A DNA stretch of 50,032 bases from Polychytrium aggregatum (lineage: Eukaryota > Chytridiomycota > Chytridiomycetes > Polychytriales): positions 1-50,032 of the forward strand of contig NW_026516417.1 of NCBI RefSeq assembly GCF_025602895.1. The letters run 5' to 3'. The notes beneath the pieces are model-generated. The model ran no database searches. It had not been told where the DNA came from and saw nothing but the letters and a program-made list of their open reading frames with translations. Both the position numbers and the translations under genes were made by a program. Shown here piece after piece: positions 1-11,500 of the stretch (positions are counted from its first letter, which is position 1; each line of letters opens with the position of its first letter).

Positions 1-3000
1 GGCAGGTTTCCGGATGAGGGTGCCGGCAAGAAGTGTCAACAACTGGATCATGATCTGGTTGCGGCGGTGAGCCCGTGGAGCCAACTGTGGGCGATTCCTG
101 CCGCCTCGGCTGCCGAGCCGTCACGACCAAACAAGCTCGTCGTACGAGTGCACATACCATGGGTAGCTGACGTTGGCTGGGCCGCCTGGGTTGAGGGGCT
201 TCCAGTCGCTCCCCAGCTGAGACGATGCCGCCTTTGCTGAGCAGAACCACGGCTCCATAACCATGTCGCGCACAACATACATGAATATCCCCATGCAGAT
301 CGCAATCTGGCCCAGCAATGACGACAACACCCCGAGACTGAAGAGATCATCAGTCGGACGCTCGATCGTGAAGCGGTGTGCTGGCCCAGTGTAAAGCATC
401 AGCAGCGCCAGCAAGAACACGATCACCATGTCGTCAAAGAGGAACTGGTTGTTGGATATGGCGGTCGAGAACTGATAGAGCGTCGCGGTAATCATCACTT
501 GGATCAAGGGATACATGGTCATGTACTTTGCAGCGTTGTCGTCGCCGCACCGGAAGAGCAAACAATGTCAGCCTGGATGGATTCGGTCGTTGTCGGGTCT
601 CCCATGTTCTGTTCCGGTGCGCTGACGGATCTGCTCACTCACCTTGAAAGCAGTCAATGATGTCTCGAGTGCACAGCGCCCCTCGGCAAGCAGCAGCGGC
701 AGGTCTGAGATGGACTTTTTGGCCGATGTAAACGGAGCAATGATGGACGCTGTCGCCGCCACACCGAGCAGAATCAGCATAGATGGTGGATTTGCGGTGC
801 AGCGATGCAAGATCCATCCGAGTCTGGCAGCAGCCTACCTTCGGCGCTCGAAAGTGCCAGTCCAACATGAGCAGCTTTGAGGGCACCGCAGTCGTTCGTG
901 CCTGTGGACCAATGAGGGAGTAGTTCATAGTCAGATTCGATCCCGCGTCCTCCGCTGTCACGCTGTCACGCTGTTATATGATGCAGAGTCGGCTGTTTGG
1001 TGTCTGCTGGGCTGTTCATGCGGTACCGACCATCGCCGCACATGGCCACATAGCGTCCTAGTTTCATCAGCCGCTCCACGATCCAGGTCTTGTGGTTTGG
1101 ATTAGTACGAGCAAAGACCGAGGTCCGGGTGATGATCATGTCGATGAACGGCTTTTCATAGCACGAGATCAAGTGCTCGAGGGCGTCGCCTACAATTGCC
1201 AGCTCGACGTTGTCACTGAGGATATGCGGAAGGTCCTCGATCGGAAAGTCGATCTTGGGCATCTCGACATGTTTCTTGTCCACCAGCGCGTCCAGATTGG
1301 CCGCCGACTCAAAGAGAGAGTCGACACGGGTGAGCTCTGAGAACCGGAGACCCTCCTTGGTCTTCTCGATCAGCAGAATCCGGGTGGCCAGTCGCAACTC
1401 GCGGGCAACGTTTATGGCTGTCAGGACATTATCGCCCGTGCTGGGGAGCATCGGTAAGTCGGGCAAAACAGACAAGCCGAATCAGAAAGAGTGGCATGAT
1501 CGTGACTGCATTGGATTGCATGTGTGCATTGGATTGTATGTGCATTGGATTGCATAGGTGCATTGGATTGCATGTGTGAATCTGGCCTCAGCAAACCCAG
1601 CCGCTGCGGTGCATACGACGCGGCACGCTTAGGCTTACATGATGATCGACCGTATCCTGGCGGCAGTGAGCGTTTCGACGACGACAACACTCTCTGGCTT
1701 GACTGGGTTTTCCATGATGATGAATCCCTGGAACTGCGCGCCCTCGTCGACCTGGTCTCGCTTGATGTTGGAAAGGGCATCGGCGGTCAAGTTGCGGAGC
1801 GACAATTTGGTGCTCATGTCGGTGCTGGCACAGGCCAGCACGTAGTATCCCTGCGACGAGTAGCTCTTGAAGACTTCCTCAAAGTTGTCTGGGATGCTGC
1901 TTGGGTTGCAAATGTCTCGGATTGCCTCGGGCGAGCCCTTGATTAGACCCAATGGAATGTTCTCTGCCGTCAGGGCAATCACAGAGCTTCGTTGGACGTG
2001 CGCATCAAACAGGAACCTCTTGATGATTCGGAGGGACCTTTCTCCTGTCCTCGTCCCCGGAATCAAATTGAGCAGGATGGGAATGTCCTCCCCGATGGTG
2101 ATGTCCTGGTCCGGGTGCAGAGTCCACCCCGATGCCGAGAACATTTCCTGATCGACGACGTGGCCGGCCATGGCCCCGCCGACTGGTTGGAGACTGTGGC
2201 AGGCCGCCACGACCTTCTCGAGAAGCGATTCGGGGGGCGCCTGTCTGAAGAACTTGCTGAACGCTCCACCGCGGGTGCTCGGGACGCAGCCCTTCCATCT
2301 CAGCGACGATGTGGTCAATGTGCCAGTCTTATCCCAGCACATAAGATCGATTCTACCTGTGGCCAGGGAAAGAGCAGGCATTAACACAATGTCTCGTCCA
2401 CACTTGGTTCGCTTTCTGTATCAGTGCGATTTCTGACTCGTCGCTGACCTGCACAGTTGATTCGCTCTGGATTGATGCAGGTGGATTTTTTGCTTCTTGA
2501 GCCGCGCAAGCGAGAATCCTGTGCCGATGTAAGAACTAGTGGCAGCGAAGGCGGCACTATAGGAGCAGGCGAGGATTGGCAGGGTGTTAGAGCGCCATCA
2601 AGCGCAGATCAACACCATTGCTGCGATCGCATTGCTTGGATCTGCTCGTGTCGAATATGAGGCTACTAAGCAGCTTTGCAAGATCCAGGTCGCTCGATAC
2701 AAACCAGCGATCGTGATGAGATCCAAGGCCGAGAGGAGCACACTGCCGAACTTGAGGTTGGTGGTAGAAGCTGTAGCCGTTTGCAGAGCACAGGTCAGCG
2801 ATGGTGCTACATCAGTCAACGGCCCCAAGCGATCCAGCGATTCAGCGACCCAATGAGCATCATACTCGTGCAGCAGAGCTGCACTTGCCCTGTTATCATG
2901 CGGTGGCTGAACGCCAGGACGGCAACGATTGCCATGATGAGAAGGTACTTGTACGAATCCGTCGGAACTTGAACTTGACCAGCGGCGGGAATATGATGGA

Positions 3001-4509
3001 TCGAAAGAGCTCGCCCCTTGGACGAAGAGAACCCGGTCGAGACAAACAATGCCGATGGTCGAGTGCTCGAGTGAGAATGGCTCGGGGTTGGTGCTGATGT
3101 ATCTTTGCTTCGACCATAGTCGAGCCTCCAAACAGAGTGTGGCCGCGGTTGCGCTCGGCCCCGTAAGAGGTGCCCTTCACAATCGGAGTCCTTGACAACG
3201 GCGGCGGCCTCGCCGGTCAGGGAAGATTCGTCGACGGTGCACTCGCCCTGAATCAGCACCATGTCGCAGACGATCTGCTTGCCGGATTCCTTGTCAAGAA
3301 TGACGGCGTCGCCGACCACCAGGTCCTGGGCATTGACTGTGCACAGAGTCGAGTCTCGAATGATGGTGCATTTCTGATCGACCCGAGTGAGTGCTCGGAG
3401 GGCATCCATGTTGGTTTTGGTGCTGTACACCTCCGAGATCAGGGATCCGGCACTCATGGTCATGATGACAATGCCGAATGTGTAGTAAGCCTCGTACACC
3501 CCTAATGCACGCGACAGAGCAAAGGTTGCATCAACGACGGTGATTTAGTTCAGCTGACAGAAGCGCACAAGTGTGGAATGCAAAGTGTCCAGGTCGACAA
3601 ATACTCTTTGCTGCTCTCTGTATCCACACACTTGGGAAAGCAGATATCCGCGGCCTCCTCAGAGAGATCCACGTGTTGATCTCGGTGAGGTTGCCAGCAG
3701 GGACGTCCTTCGGCTTGGACGCAATCATGCCACAGTGTGCGTTTTCGGGTGAGTCTCCTCGCGCTCGCACAAGGACATACAGATGAGTGTCGAGAACACT
3801 TGGAAGGCGTAGAATGGGTGCATGATCTTCTCCATGAGGATCGACAGGACCGGCGGCGAGTCGATTGAGATTTCGTTGACTCCGAAGCGGAGCAGAAGGG
3901 ATGCAGCGATGCTCGAGCTCAGGCCATATTTGAACGGAAAGATTTCGTCTGTAGCTGTTGGAAGCCTGGTGGTTTGGCGCTGGATGGGGATGTTCGGTCG
4001 CGCCGGTCCGGGGCCAGAATCGGTGCGCATTCAGGAACGAGACAAAGTGAGCCTCTCGGACCGACAGGACTGCCAACCCATCCGAGTGTAGATGCCTTGC
4101 CTCAGAGAAGTCGTGCGAATCTCACCTCAAAGGACAAGCCCTCGTACGAGTAAAAGTAGCGCTGCTTGCGGAACTCAAACATCATGATGCCGTCGTACGA
4201 GTGCTCGATCTTGGCTTCGAAGCTCTGCCCATCCAGGCCCACGATCAGGGCCACGTCTGCGGCCTGCCACGATGCGGCTCGGGTCCGGGCCAGGTGCGTC
4301 CAGATCCATATCTTGTACTGAGCCACCAGCGGAACGATGCCGACGGTCAAAACTGAGGCAAGAATATAGAGTAGCAGGCCAGAGACGGAGTACTTCCAGG
4401 CCGATATAGATAGGAATTCCGCTGGCAGCTGATGCGGTGTCAGCAGCGCCTTGATGTGCGGGGGACACTGCGAGCGGGCCCTCTCGATAGCGAGGTTGGA
4501 GCGATCCAT
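1..4509 (-). CDS. P5B-type cation/polyamine-transporting ATPase (ATP13A2/Ypk9-like), 3' end outside window, locally frame-disrupted
   Basis: P-type ATPase of subfamily P5B; known members sit in the vacuole/lysosome membrane and move polyamines or cations using ATP. The ATG at 4509 opens an N-terminal exon with the P5B membrane hairpin, ending at a GTGAGA donor (exon end 4126). Then come NEISI and PFYAFQVFS (about 3800-3900), the TGE loop (LTGEAAA, about 3215), DKTGTLT (2333-2313), KGSPEAI in the nucleotide-binding domain, TGDN (from 1440), and GDG/TNDCGALKAA split by an intron at 902-1030. Clear introns also lie at 1441-1638, 750-838 and 526-641, all keeping phase. The last TM exon ends near 130, and a final piece ending LIRKP continues past base 1. 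Between about 2985 and 3200 the conserved protein jumps between all three frames, and the PPALP motif is replaced by NTLPILA. These may be decay or consensus errors. Family identity is sure; integrity is not. Confidence 0.85.
1441..1638 (-). other. Intron of the P5B gene with a TGCATTGGATTG tandem repeat
   Basis: GTAAGC donor and CCCCAG acceptor join ATC-ATC-AT to C-ACG-GGC and restore the conserved I-I-T-G-D-N stretch. On the plus strand at about 1507-1577 the intron carries four imperfect copies of a 16-18 bp unit built on TGCATTGGATTG. Confidence 0.8.
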
Positions 4510-5505
4510 AGCGAGGCAATAGCGAGGATGGGCTTTGCACCAAGTCCAGAGCGAGTCGAGTGTTCAACAGATGCCAAGTAGACAGATGCGTGCGCTCGGG
4601 CGGGTGAGAGATCTACGGCGGAGTGGCCTTGCAGGGGGGTCAGTTGGAGCGATGTCGGCCCTGTCGATCTGTGTCGGCAGGCGAAGTGCGCTGTTATATG
4701 GCAATCGGAGGCATCAGCTGCGTGGATCCAGGGACAAACAATCTCGTCCGCAGAGTATTGTTTGCCCCCGAGCGTTCTGAATGGAACGAGGCTCAATCAT
4801 GATACAACGGCAAAGCCAACAAACGCCCCCGGCAATGCCTTGCAAACAATCGCAACTAAAGCGAGGACCAGCGGCTCCAGCCGATTGCTCAGCACGTCCG
4901 GCTGCCGGAGCGATGCTCGATGGCATGGTGTGGCCATGATGAGGCTCGTCCGGCAGCGGACGGGACTGGATGAGACTGGATGAGACTGGATGAGACTGGA
5001 TGAGGCTCGGGTATTGGGGAGAGCTTGGTGGCCGCCCGAGTGATGTGCCGAGCGGATGCTCAAGCCGTGGGAATTGGTGTGCGATGATCGGAGCGTTTTG
5101 ACGACACTTCCAGACTGGCAGTTTGTTTGTCCCATTCTCCGAGCCAACCAAACATCCGCCACCGCCCCATGCTCCAGCAACATTGTCGATGGCCAGGGTG
5201 GCGAGAGCATGTCGAGCTCGGCTTGCCCATCCAAGAACCATATCATGCTCGGCATCGGCGCAACATCGACTGACTCTGCTGCCCTCGCTGTCCCTGCCAT
5301 CCGAATCACACCCGGCCACATCCGCTCGCTGGGATTGAGGGACTCCATCGGCCAATGTGCTGATCCCTCGATCTGACGACAGCGCATCGCGCGGGTTTTC
5401 TCGGCCCTCGGTTGCCCTGGCCGCTGCCTTTCTGCCTGTGATATCGCCTCTTGCTTGCTTGCTTGCTCGGTTTCGCTTCGTCTGTCGCGAGCGATTGTCG
5501 ACGAT
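4510..5505. other. Intergenic region between divergent P5B and RalGAP genes, with a 10-bp tandem repeat
   Basis: No supported gene. The two flanking genes point away from each other, so both promoters should lie here. Three perfect copies of TGAGACTGGA (4971-5000) are flanked by degenerate copies. ORFs here have no recognisable protein signature. Confidence 0.5.
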
Positions 5506-8500
5506 ATGTTTCTGGACCGGATAGCCGAGCTGGGCCTGCTGCCGCGCGACCCAAGTGAGTGCGCATATCTGCGCTTCGGTTCAGATATAGGCAATGAAAC
5601 GAGCATCCACTATATTCTGGGCCGCTCAGGCAATCCTCCTCGCTAATCGCTGCTGGACAATCTCTCGATCCCTACCAACCGCATCGCTGGATCTGCGCCT
5701 CGACCGCAACAGAAAAATCGGTACTCTCGCGCTTCCCGCTGGCCGTTCGGAAGAAGCTCGTCCACGAAGTCAGCCAATGCCTGCTCCCAAACCAAAACCT
5801 CGTCGCGGAGCCGCAAAACCTGCTGACCTCTCCCACCCATGTGCGCTGGGTGATGGAGATTGTCGGCCAGGGCTTTGCGCTGCCTATCGAGGACTTTCTC
5901 GTGATCCAAAGCACAATCTCGGTGTACTCGAACTGGCTGCTTGAGGAAGACAGCCTCCCTGTCGCGATGAAGCAGATCGAGGACGACCAGATTCGACAGA
6001 ACTTTTGGCAGGTGAGTCTGTGCCTGTCGCGAAGGGCGCATTCAACTTCCGAGACGACCAGTTCGACCACAATGCTTCGAGTCGGACTGCACGGATACTG
6101 GCAGAGTCGCATAATTCGATGACGGCGCTCAGGCACATGAAAGGATGTGCACATTCGGACGAATCCCGTGGAGACTCGACACGACGGCCTCTGCTCCAAG
6201 CGCTGGGTGACCGTCTCAATTGCAGCCATCACCGTCGCATCGTGTGCTCTGAAGAATTGCTGACATGCAGTGCCTTTGCGTGCCCCTGCAGTCCATCTTC
6301 TCGCATTTCTCGCTGCTCTTTGAACCCCGAACGCACTGTGAGCTCCCAAACAACTCCAAGATCGAGGACTTTAACGTCTCGGCGATCCAGGTCGAGCTTT
6401 GTCGCACTATCCTCAAGGTGCTGGCGATCTTTGGTCGTCAATCGGGCCACGCGTTCTCGGAGGCAACCTGGATCCTGCTGCTGAAAGTGCTTCTGGGCAT
6501 GTGCGACCGGCTGCTGAGCGAGCCGCTCGCCCGCAAAGACAGCAAGCGCAAGATTGTGAGCAGTGGGCCAAAGTCCGACAAACTCGCCCTTGTTGTCGAG
6601 GAAGAGGCTGGCCCCATCATGGGCGACTGCCTGTGCAAGCACCTGGTCCGGGTAGGTTGCGAGAGTGAGCAGCCAGAGTGGTGGTAATATGGGCGTGTGT
6701 GGTTGGGATGTGGGTAGGTGCTTCGGTACATGCACCAGATGCGGGCCGATGCGTCGAGGTGTGCGCTGGATAAGGATGGATGCGCATCCAGCGCCGGAAT
6801 GTGCGTCTGGATGTGTGTCCATCAGCAGAACGAGTCACGACTGGCGATAGTGATCCATGATCCAGCTCCTATGCCATCGAGAACAACATCGATCGGGGAT
6901 CCGCTGGTGGGTCTATGGCACTGAAGACGGATGCCTGCTCATGCCGTAACGGTGCTTCTAGGTGACGATCGAGCTGTGGCTGAGATCAAAGATAACCAAG
7001 ATTGAGATGTGGGACTATTTGAAGGCAAGTGGAACGCTCTCTGCACAGAATCCCCTCCTGACCGACTCGGCGGCATGTTCGGCGTCCCGTTTCAACCCGG
7101 CTGCCTTCCAGTCTGCAGTTCTGATCCCTCCCTTCACCAACTCATTCAACAAACAGAAATTTTTCAGCCGATGGACGCATAGGCTGGATGTGGTCACCCA
7201 GTGGAATGCCACGATACTGGCGCTATCCCGGAGAGTGATCGGCCAGCTTTACGGGCCACCAGAAGGCGCCGAGCGGGTGATCATCTATGTGTACGGACTC
7301 GTTGTGCACTTGGAGTGGCGGCTTGGGGCACAGTGTGGCCGCGGCGGTACAAACGAGGCTGAGATGGCGTCAGCGGCAAGGAGGTTCATCATCATCGTCG
7401 TCGTCGTCTCACGAGGGCTTGCTTTGCCGTCATCACCCGCAGCGACGGATACACGATCGATCTGGATCTGCCTCCCAAGTTTGTGGTTTACGCCTGGCAC
7501 CAGATGATATGTGAGTGCCGAGGCTGGAGCTGGCGACTGCTGAGGGCTTGAAAGTATACTTGCTCTGTTCGTCTGTCATGAATGTTTTGAATCTGGGATA
7601 TCATCGGTTTGGCGGAAGCAAGCATAGCGATGCAATCGCGAACAGCTTGGGCTATCACAGCTGGCTAACGTTTGGGATGTGATACTTATGCGTGCTGTAA
7701 CCCACACCAGATATGATTGGCAATCCAAATATGCTGCCATTTCGCAACTTTGAGGAAGCCATCAGGGTAAGCTCCGCAGTCGATGCCCGCAGACCACCAG
7801 CACTTGCGGATGGAGGTGAGGGGCGGAAATGGCACCAACCGAAGAGGGTCTGGCTTGCATCTATCAGGGCATCTCCAAGGTGGTTGGCGAGTTTCACGCC
7901 ATCGGGATCGAGACGGACAGCGTGAAGTTGATGAATGCCACGGTGCCGGATGGAAATACTCTGTTGCACATGTTTGGATCGTGGCTGTTCGAAGCAACGA
8001 CGAAGCAGCAGTCTGAGTAAGTGAGCCTGCTGGGATGCGACAGCCCGGCAATCAAGCACAAACAGCAGCCTAGTGATGAGGCAGAGCAATTGCTCTATAC
8101 AAGCGACCGTGCTTCTGGATGAGTGACCGTGCTTGCTCGATGCCGCAGATTCAACAAAGGCAAAGCCATAGCCTTTGAGATCTTGTGTCGCATTGTCTGC
8201 CAACCGCAGCGACGCAACTTGTTTCTGCAGCTCTACTTGGATCGCTTCTACCACTGTTTGATACATGTACGGCATCACGGATCTGTGCTACGCTGAGCAG
8301 CTCCTTCCTCTGCCTGCTCGAAGCAAGCCAGCTGTTTCTGCTCGACAAAGCCGTGCTCTCTCTCACCTTCACTTCAGTGTGTGTCGCCTCGACTCGCTAA
8401 TGCTTCTGTTCTGGCCAATCTCGCCTGGGTTCCTTCCTCTGTCCACAGGGTCTGCAAAGCGACCCGTTCTCAGTGACGGCGATTCTGCTGAATATGCCGA

Positions 8501-11500
8501 CATTCTATATCCGCGAGCTCAACGGTGCACTGATGACCATCCCACACATGATCGTGGCAATTCGCCGTGTGCTTCCGATGCTGCAGACCGGGTTCGACCT
8601 TCCCGCCGACGATCTGCGCACGGCGGCACTCAAGATCATGGGCACCATCACCCCGTTCCTCAGCCACTTTGAGGCCATCAGCGTTCCGCCGCCGATCTGG
8701 GCCCAGGTCAAGTTTGCGACACTCGCTCAAGACGAGCCGTCTAAACAGGTGCGGCTTGGGTGATGACTCATCGGATGGAGCTGCGAGAGAGCGGCGCCTC
8801 TGTAATGGGATTGGTGTCGGCTGGCTTCCACACCTCAGCCCACAAAGCGTTCGATGATTCGAAACGGTTGATTCTATCTGTAACACAGAGGATTGCCAAG
8901 ATCCATGCGCTGTACGGCGTGAACGACGTCACACAGCAACTGTTGCTTCTAGTTCAACAGACGGCAGCAGATCGATCACAATCGATGGAGTTTCGACTGG
9001 TAACGATATTCACTTTGTGTGAATTGGCGCTTTGGCAACGCTGCTCTCCATGATTGGTTCTGCGGGTGCTTTGTCTGTGTTGTGGTGAAACAGCTCGCGA
9101 CTCAGCCAAAGAATTTGACTGACATGTTGGTTTCTCGGCCGGTGGTGGTGGTGGTGGTGATGGTGGGGAACGTGAACCGGGGGCTCTGGATGTGGATGAC
9201 AGCTCAAGTGCGATGTCCTCGACATTCTCATCTCAACCATGATGATCGAGACCTTTGCCCCGAACTGCAAGTACGCGATTCACCTCCTGACGTGTTTTGC
9301 GCTCGAAGAAGGCGAGTTCTGTCCGGGCCTTCCTGCCTTCATTATCAAGCACATCCACGAAAAGGTAGTGTAGAGAGGATTGCGAGTCATGCAAAGTGAT
9401 ATGTGTGTGTGCGAGATCGAGATGGAGCGAGGGAGTGCTGGTGAGAGAGGGAGATGCCGAAGGGGGTCGATCAGACGAGTGTGGGATTTGGACTCTGACC
9501 GGACCTCAACTGTGCAGGCGTGCACCGGCGTCTGCAACTCGGAAGTGGTATTGTACTCGTTCGACGCCCTTCTGCAGCTAGGAAACTTGTACAAGCACGT
9601 CATTCGAGATAATCCGGTAAGGGGCGTGTGGTGTCTGCCTGAATACTGGCTACGCGCGAGCTGTGAGCTGTGAGCTGCGTGCTGGACGAGTAAGAGCTGA
9701 GTGCTGGCTGCGTGCCTACAATGAACCGCTGACACTGAACCAAACATCGCGGCTAGGGTTGTCCAAGGGAACTGGTCCTGGCGCTCTGTCGACTGATTGA
9801 GATCTTGCTTATGGAAGACAATACAGTGGTAGGTGAAATCGTCCTGGTCGAGCCCGGCAGTATCGAGTCGTAGTGTCCTTGGTAATGCCTCCACTCACTC
9901 ACTCACTCACTCACTCGTGTACCGGTGCAGGCCTACCAAGTGGTCATCTCGCGAGCGTACGACTGCATGATCCGATGGGTTTTGCTCGGCGAGTGGTTTC
10001 TGAACGACAAGACCGTGACCAAGGTGGTGATCGGGACGCTCTGTCGAGGCATCGGCCTCCTCGATCGCGATGACGAGTTCTCAACCGTCATTCAGACCGC
10101 GACAGCGGCAGCAGCCCCCTCGACGACGGCAGCGGTGACGCTTGGAGCCCCGGCTGCATCTACAGCTGCGACTGCAACAGCGTCCGCGGCTGCCTCTACC
10201 TCGCCGTCGACGCCGATCCTGGCCTCTGCCAATGCCGTGATAGCATCGATCCCCATCTACGAAAAAGTCCCGGCCATCGTGGCCTCGATCGAGCGCAGCC
10301 TCGACAAGAAGAAGAATAACCGCACTGGCACCAAGCTCTTCCAGAAAAAGACGGCGCCTTCCTCGACCGGGGTCAGCACTGGCACGACGGACGGCGGCTT
10401 GGGCTTGCCCACCTTTGCCACGCTCTCGGCCGAGATGATGATCAAGGGCGCAGCCGAGGCGGCACTGGTGCAGCTGGCCAACCACTTGAACAACTTTCCG
10501 CCCGTGAACGAAACGACAGGCGTCAGCCGGATCAGCACCCTGTGGAACGAGGAGGCCGAGGTCAAGCGCATGCTCTCGGAGCGGGACAAGCTGCTCGGCC
10601 CACGGCCCAGGATCCAGCCCGTCAGTGGCGAGGCCGAAGGGCCGACCCAGGATCTCGTTCTCAGGAACGGTATTGCCCTCTCGGAGTACAGGCGGTTCCT
10701 GAGGTACTATGCATACGACCATAGAGTGATTCTCTGTGTCGTTGAGCGCCCCCCGTGGGCCTACCAACAGCCTGGCGACCATGGCGACATGCAACTCGAG
10801 CCATTCCACCGAAAGGAACAAGACAGCTCCGCCGAGCCCGACGGGCAGGCGACAGACGAAGCCAACCGGTGGAAGCAGGACAAATGTCTCCCGGAGCTGA
10901 CGATTCTGATCCGAGACTCGAGCGGCAAGTATTCGTGGAAATCTCGGCTGGAGTACCTCGATGAGAAAGCGCTGGCGCTGCTGGCGCCCGAAAAGCCTGA
11001 GAAGCCCGAGGATGTCTTGGCCTCGTCCGAGCTGTTCGATGAACTCGAGCACGACTCGTACCACTTCATCCCCACTGAGCTGCCGTACAGCCCAAACAAC
11101 TGCACCATCGAGAGAGCCGTGGCGGTGAACGAGGCATCCATACCGGATATCGAGACGCTCTTTGACGAGAGCGCCGAGATCAAAGAGGCATACAACGCGT
11201 ATCACCAAAAGACGCAAGAGTTTACAGAGAAGGAGCGGGGATGGCGAACGGAGATTCTGCAGAGGTAGGTGATGGAAATGGAGGGACAGCCGCTCCAGCG
11301 AGTCGCCCCGATTCGAATAGGCAGAGTGACTCAAGCACGCGGTGCAGATGGGAAGCCGAGTACGGACGATGTCAATGGAAGATGCGGATCAAGGGATGGC
11401 TGTTGTAGTCGTGGCTGGTTGTATGTCACGGTCAAGCAGCGACAATTTCGGCTGATTCTGCTGTCACAACTGTCCATCCACAAGTGATGATTATGCCGGC

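Noticed and set aside
10081..11334. 417-residue minus-strand ORF
   Set aside because: It is antisense to the long RalGAP-like exon 9931-11264 and its composition (Arg/Gly/Leu runs) mirrors the sense codons; no domain is seen.
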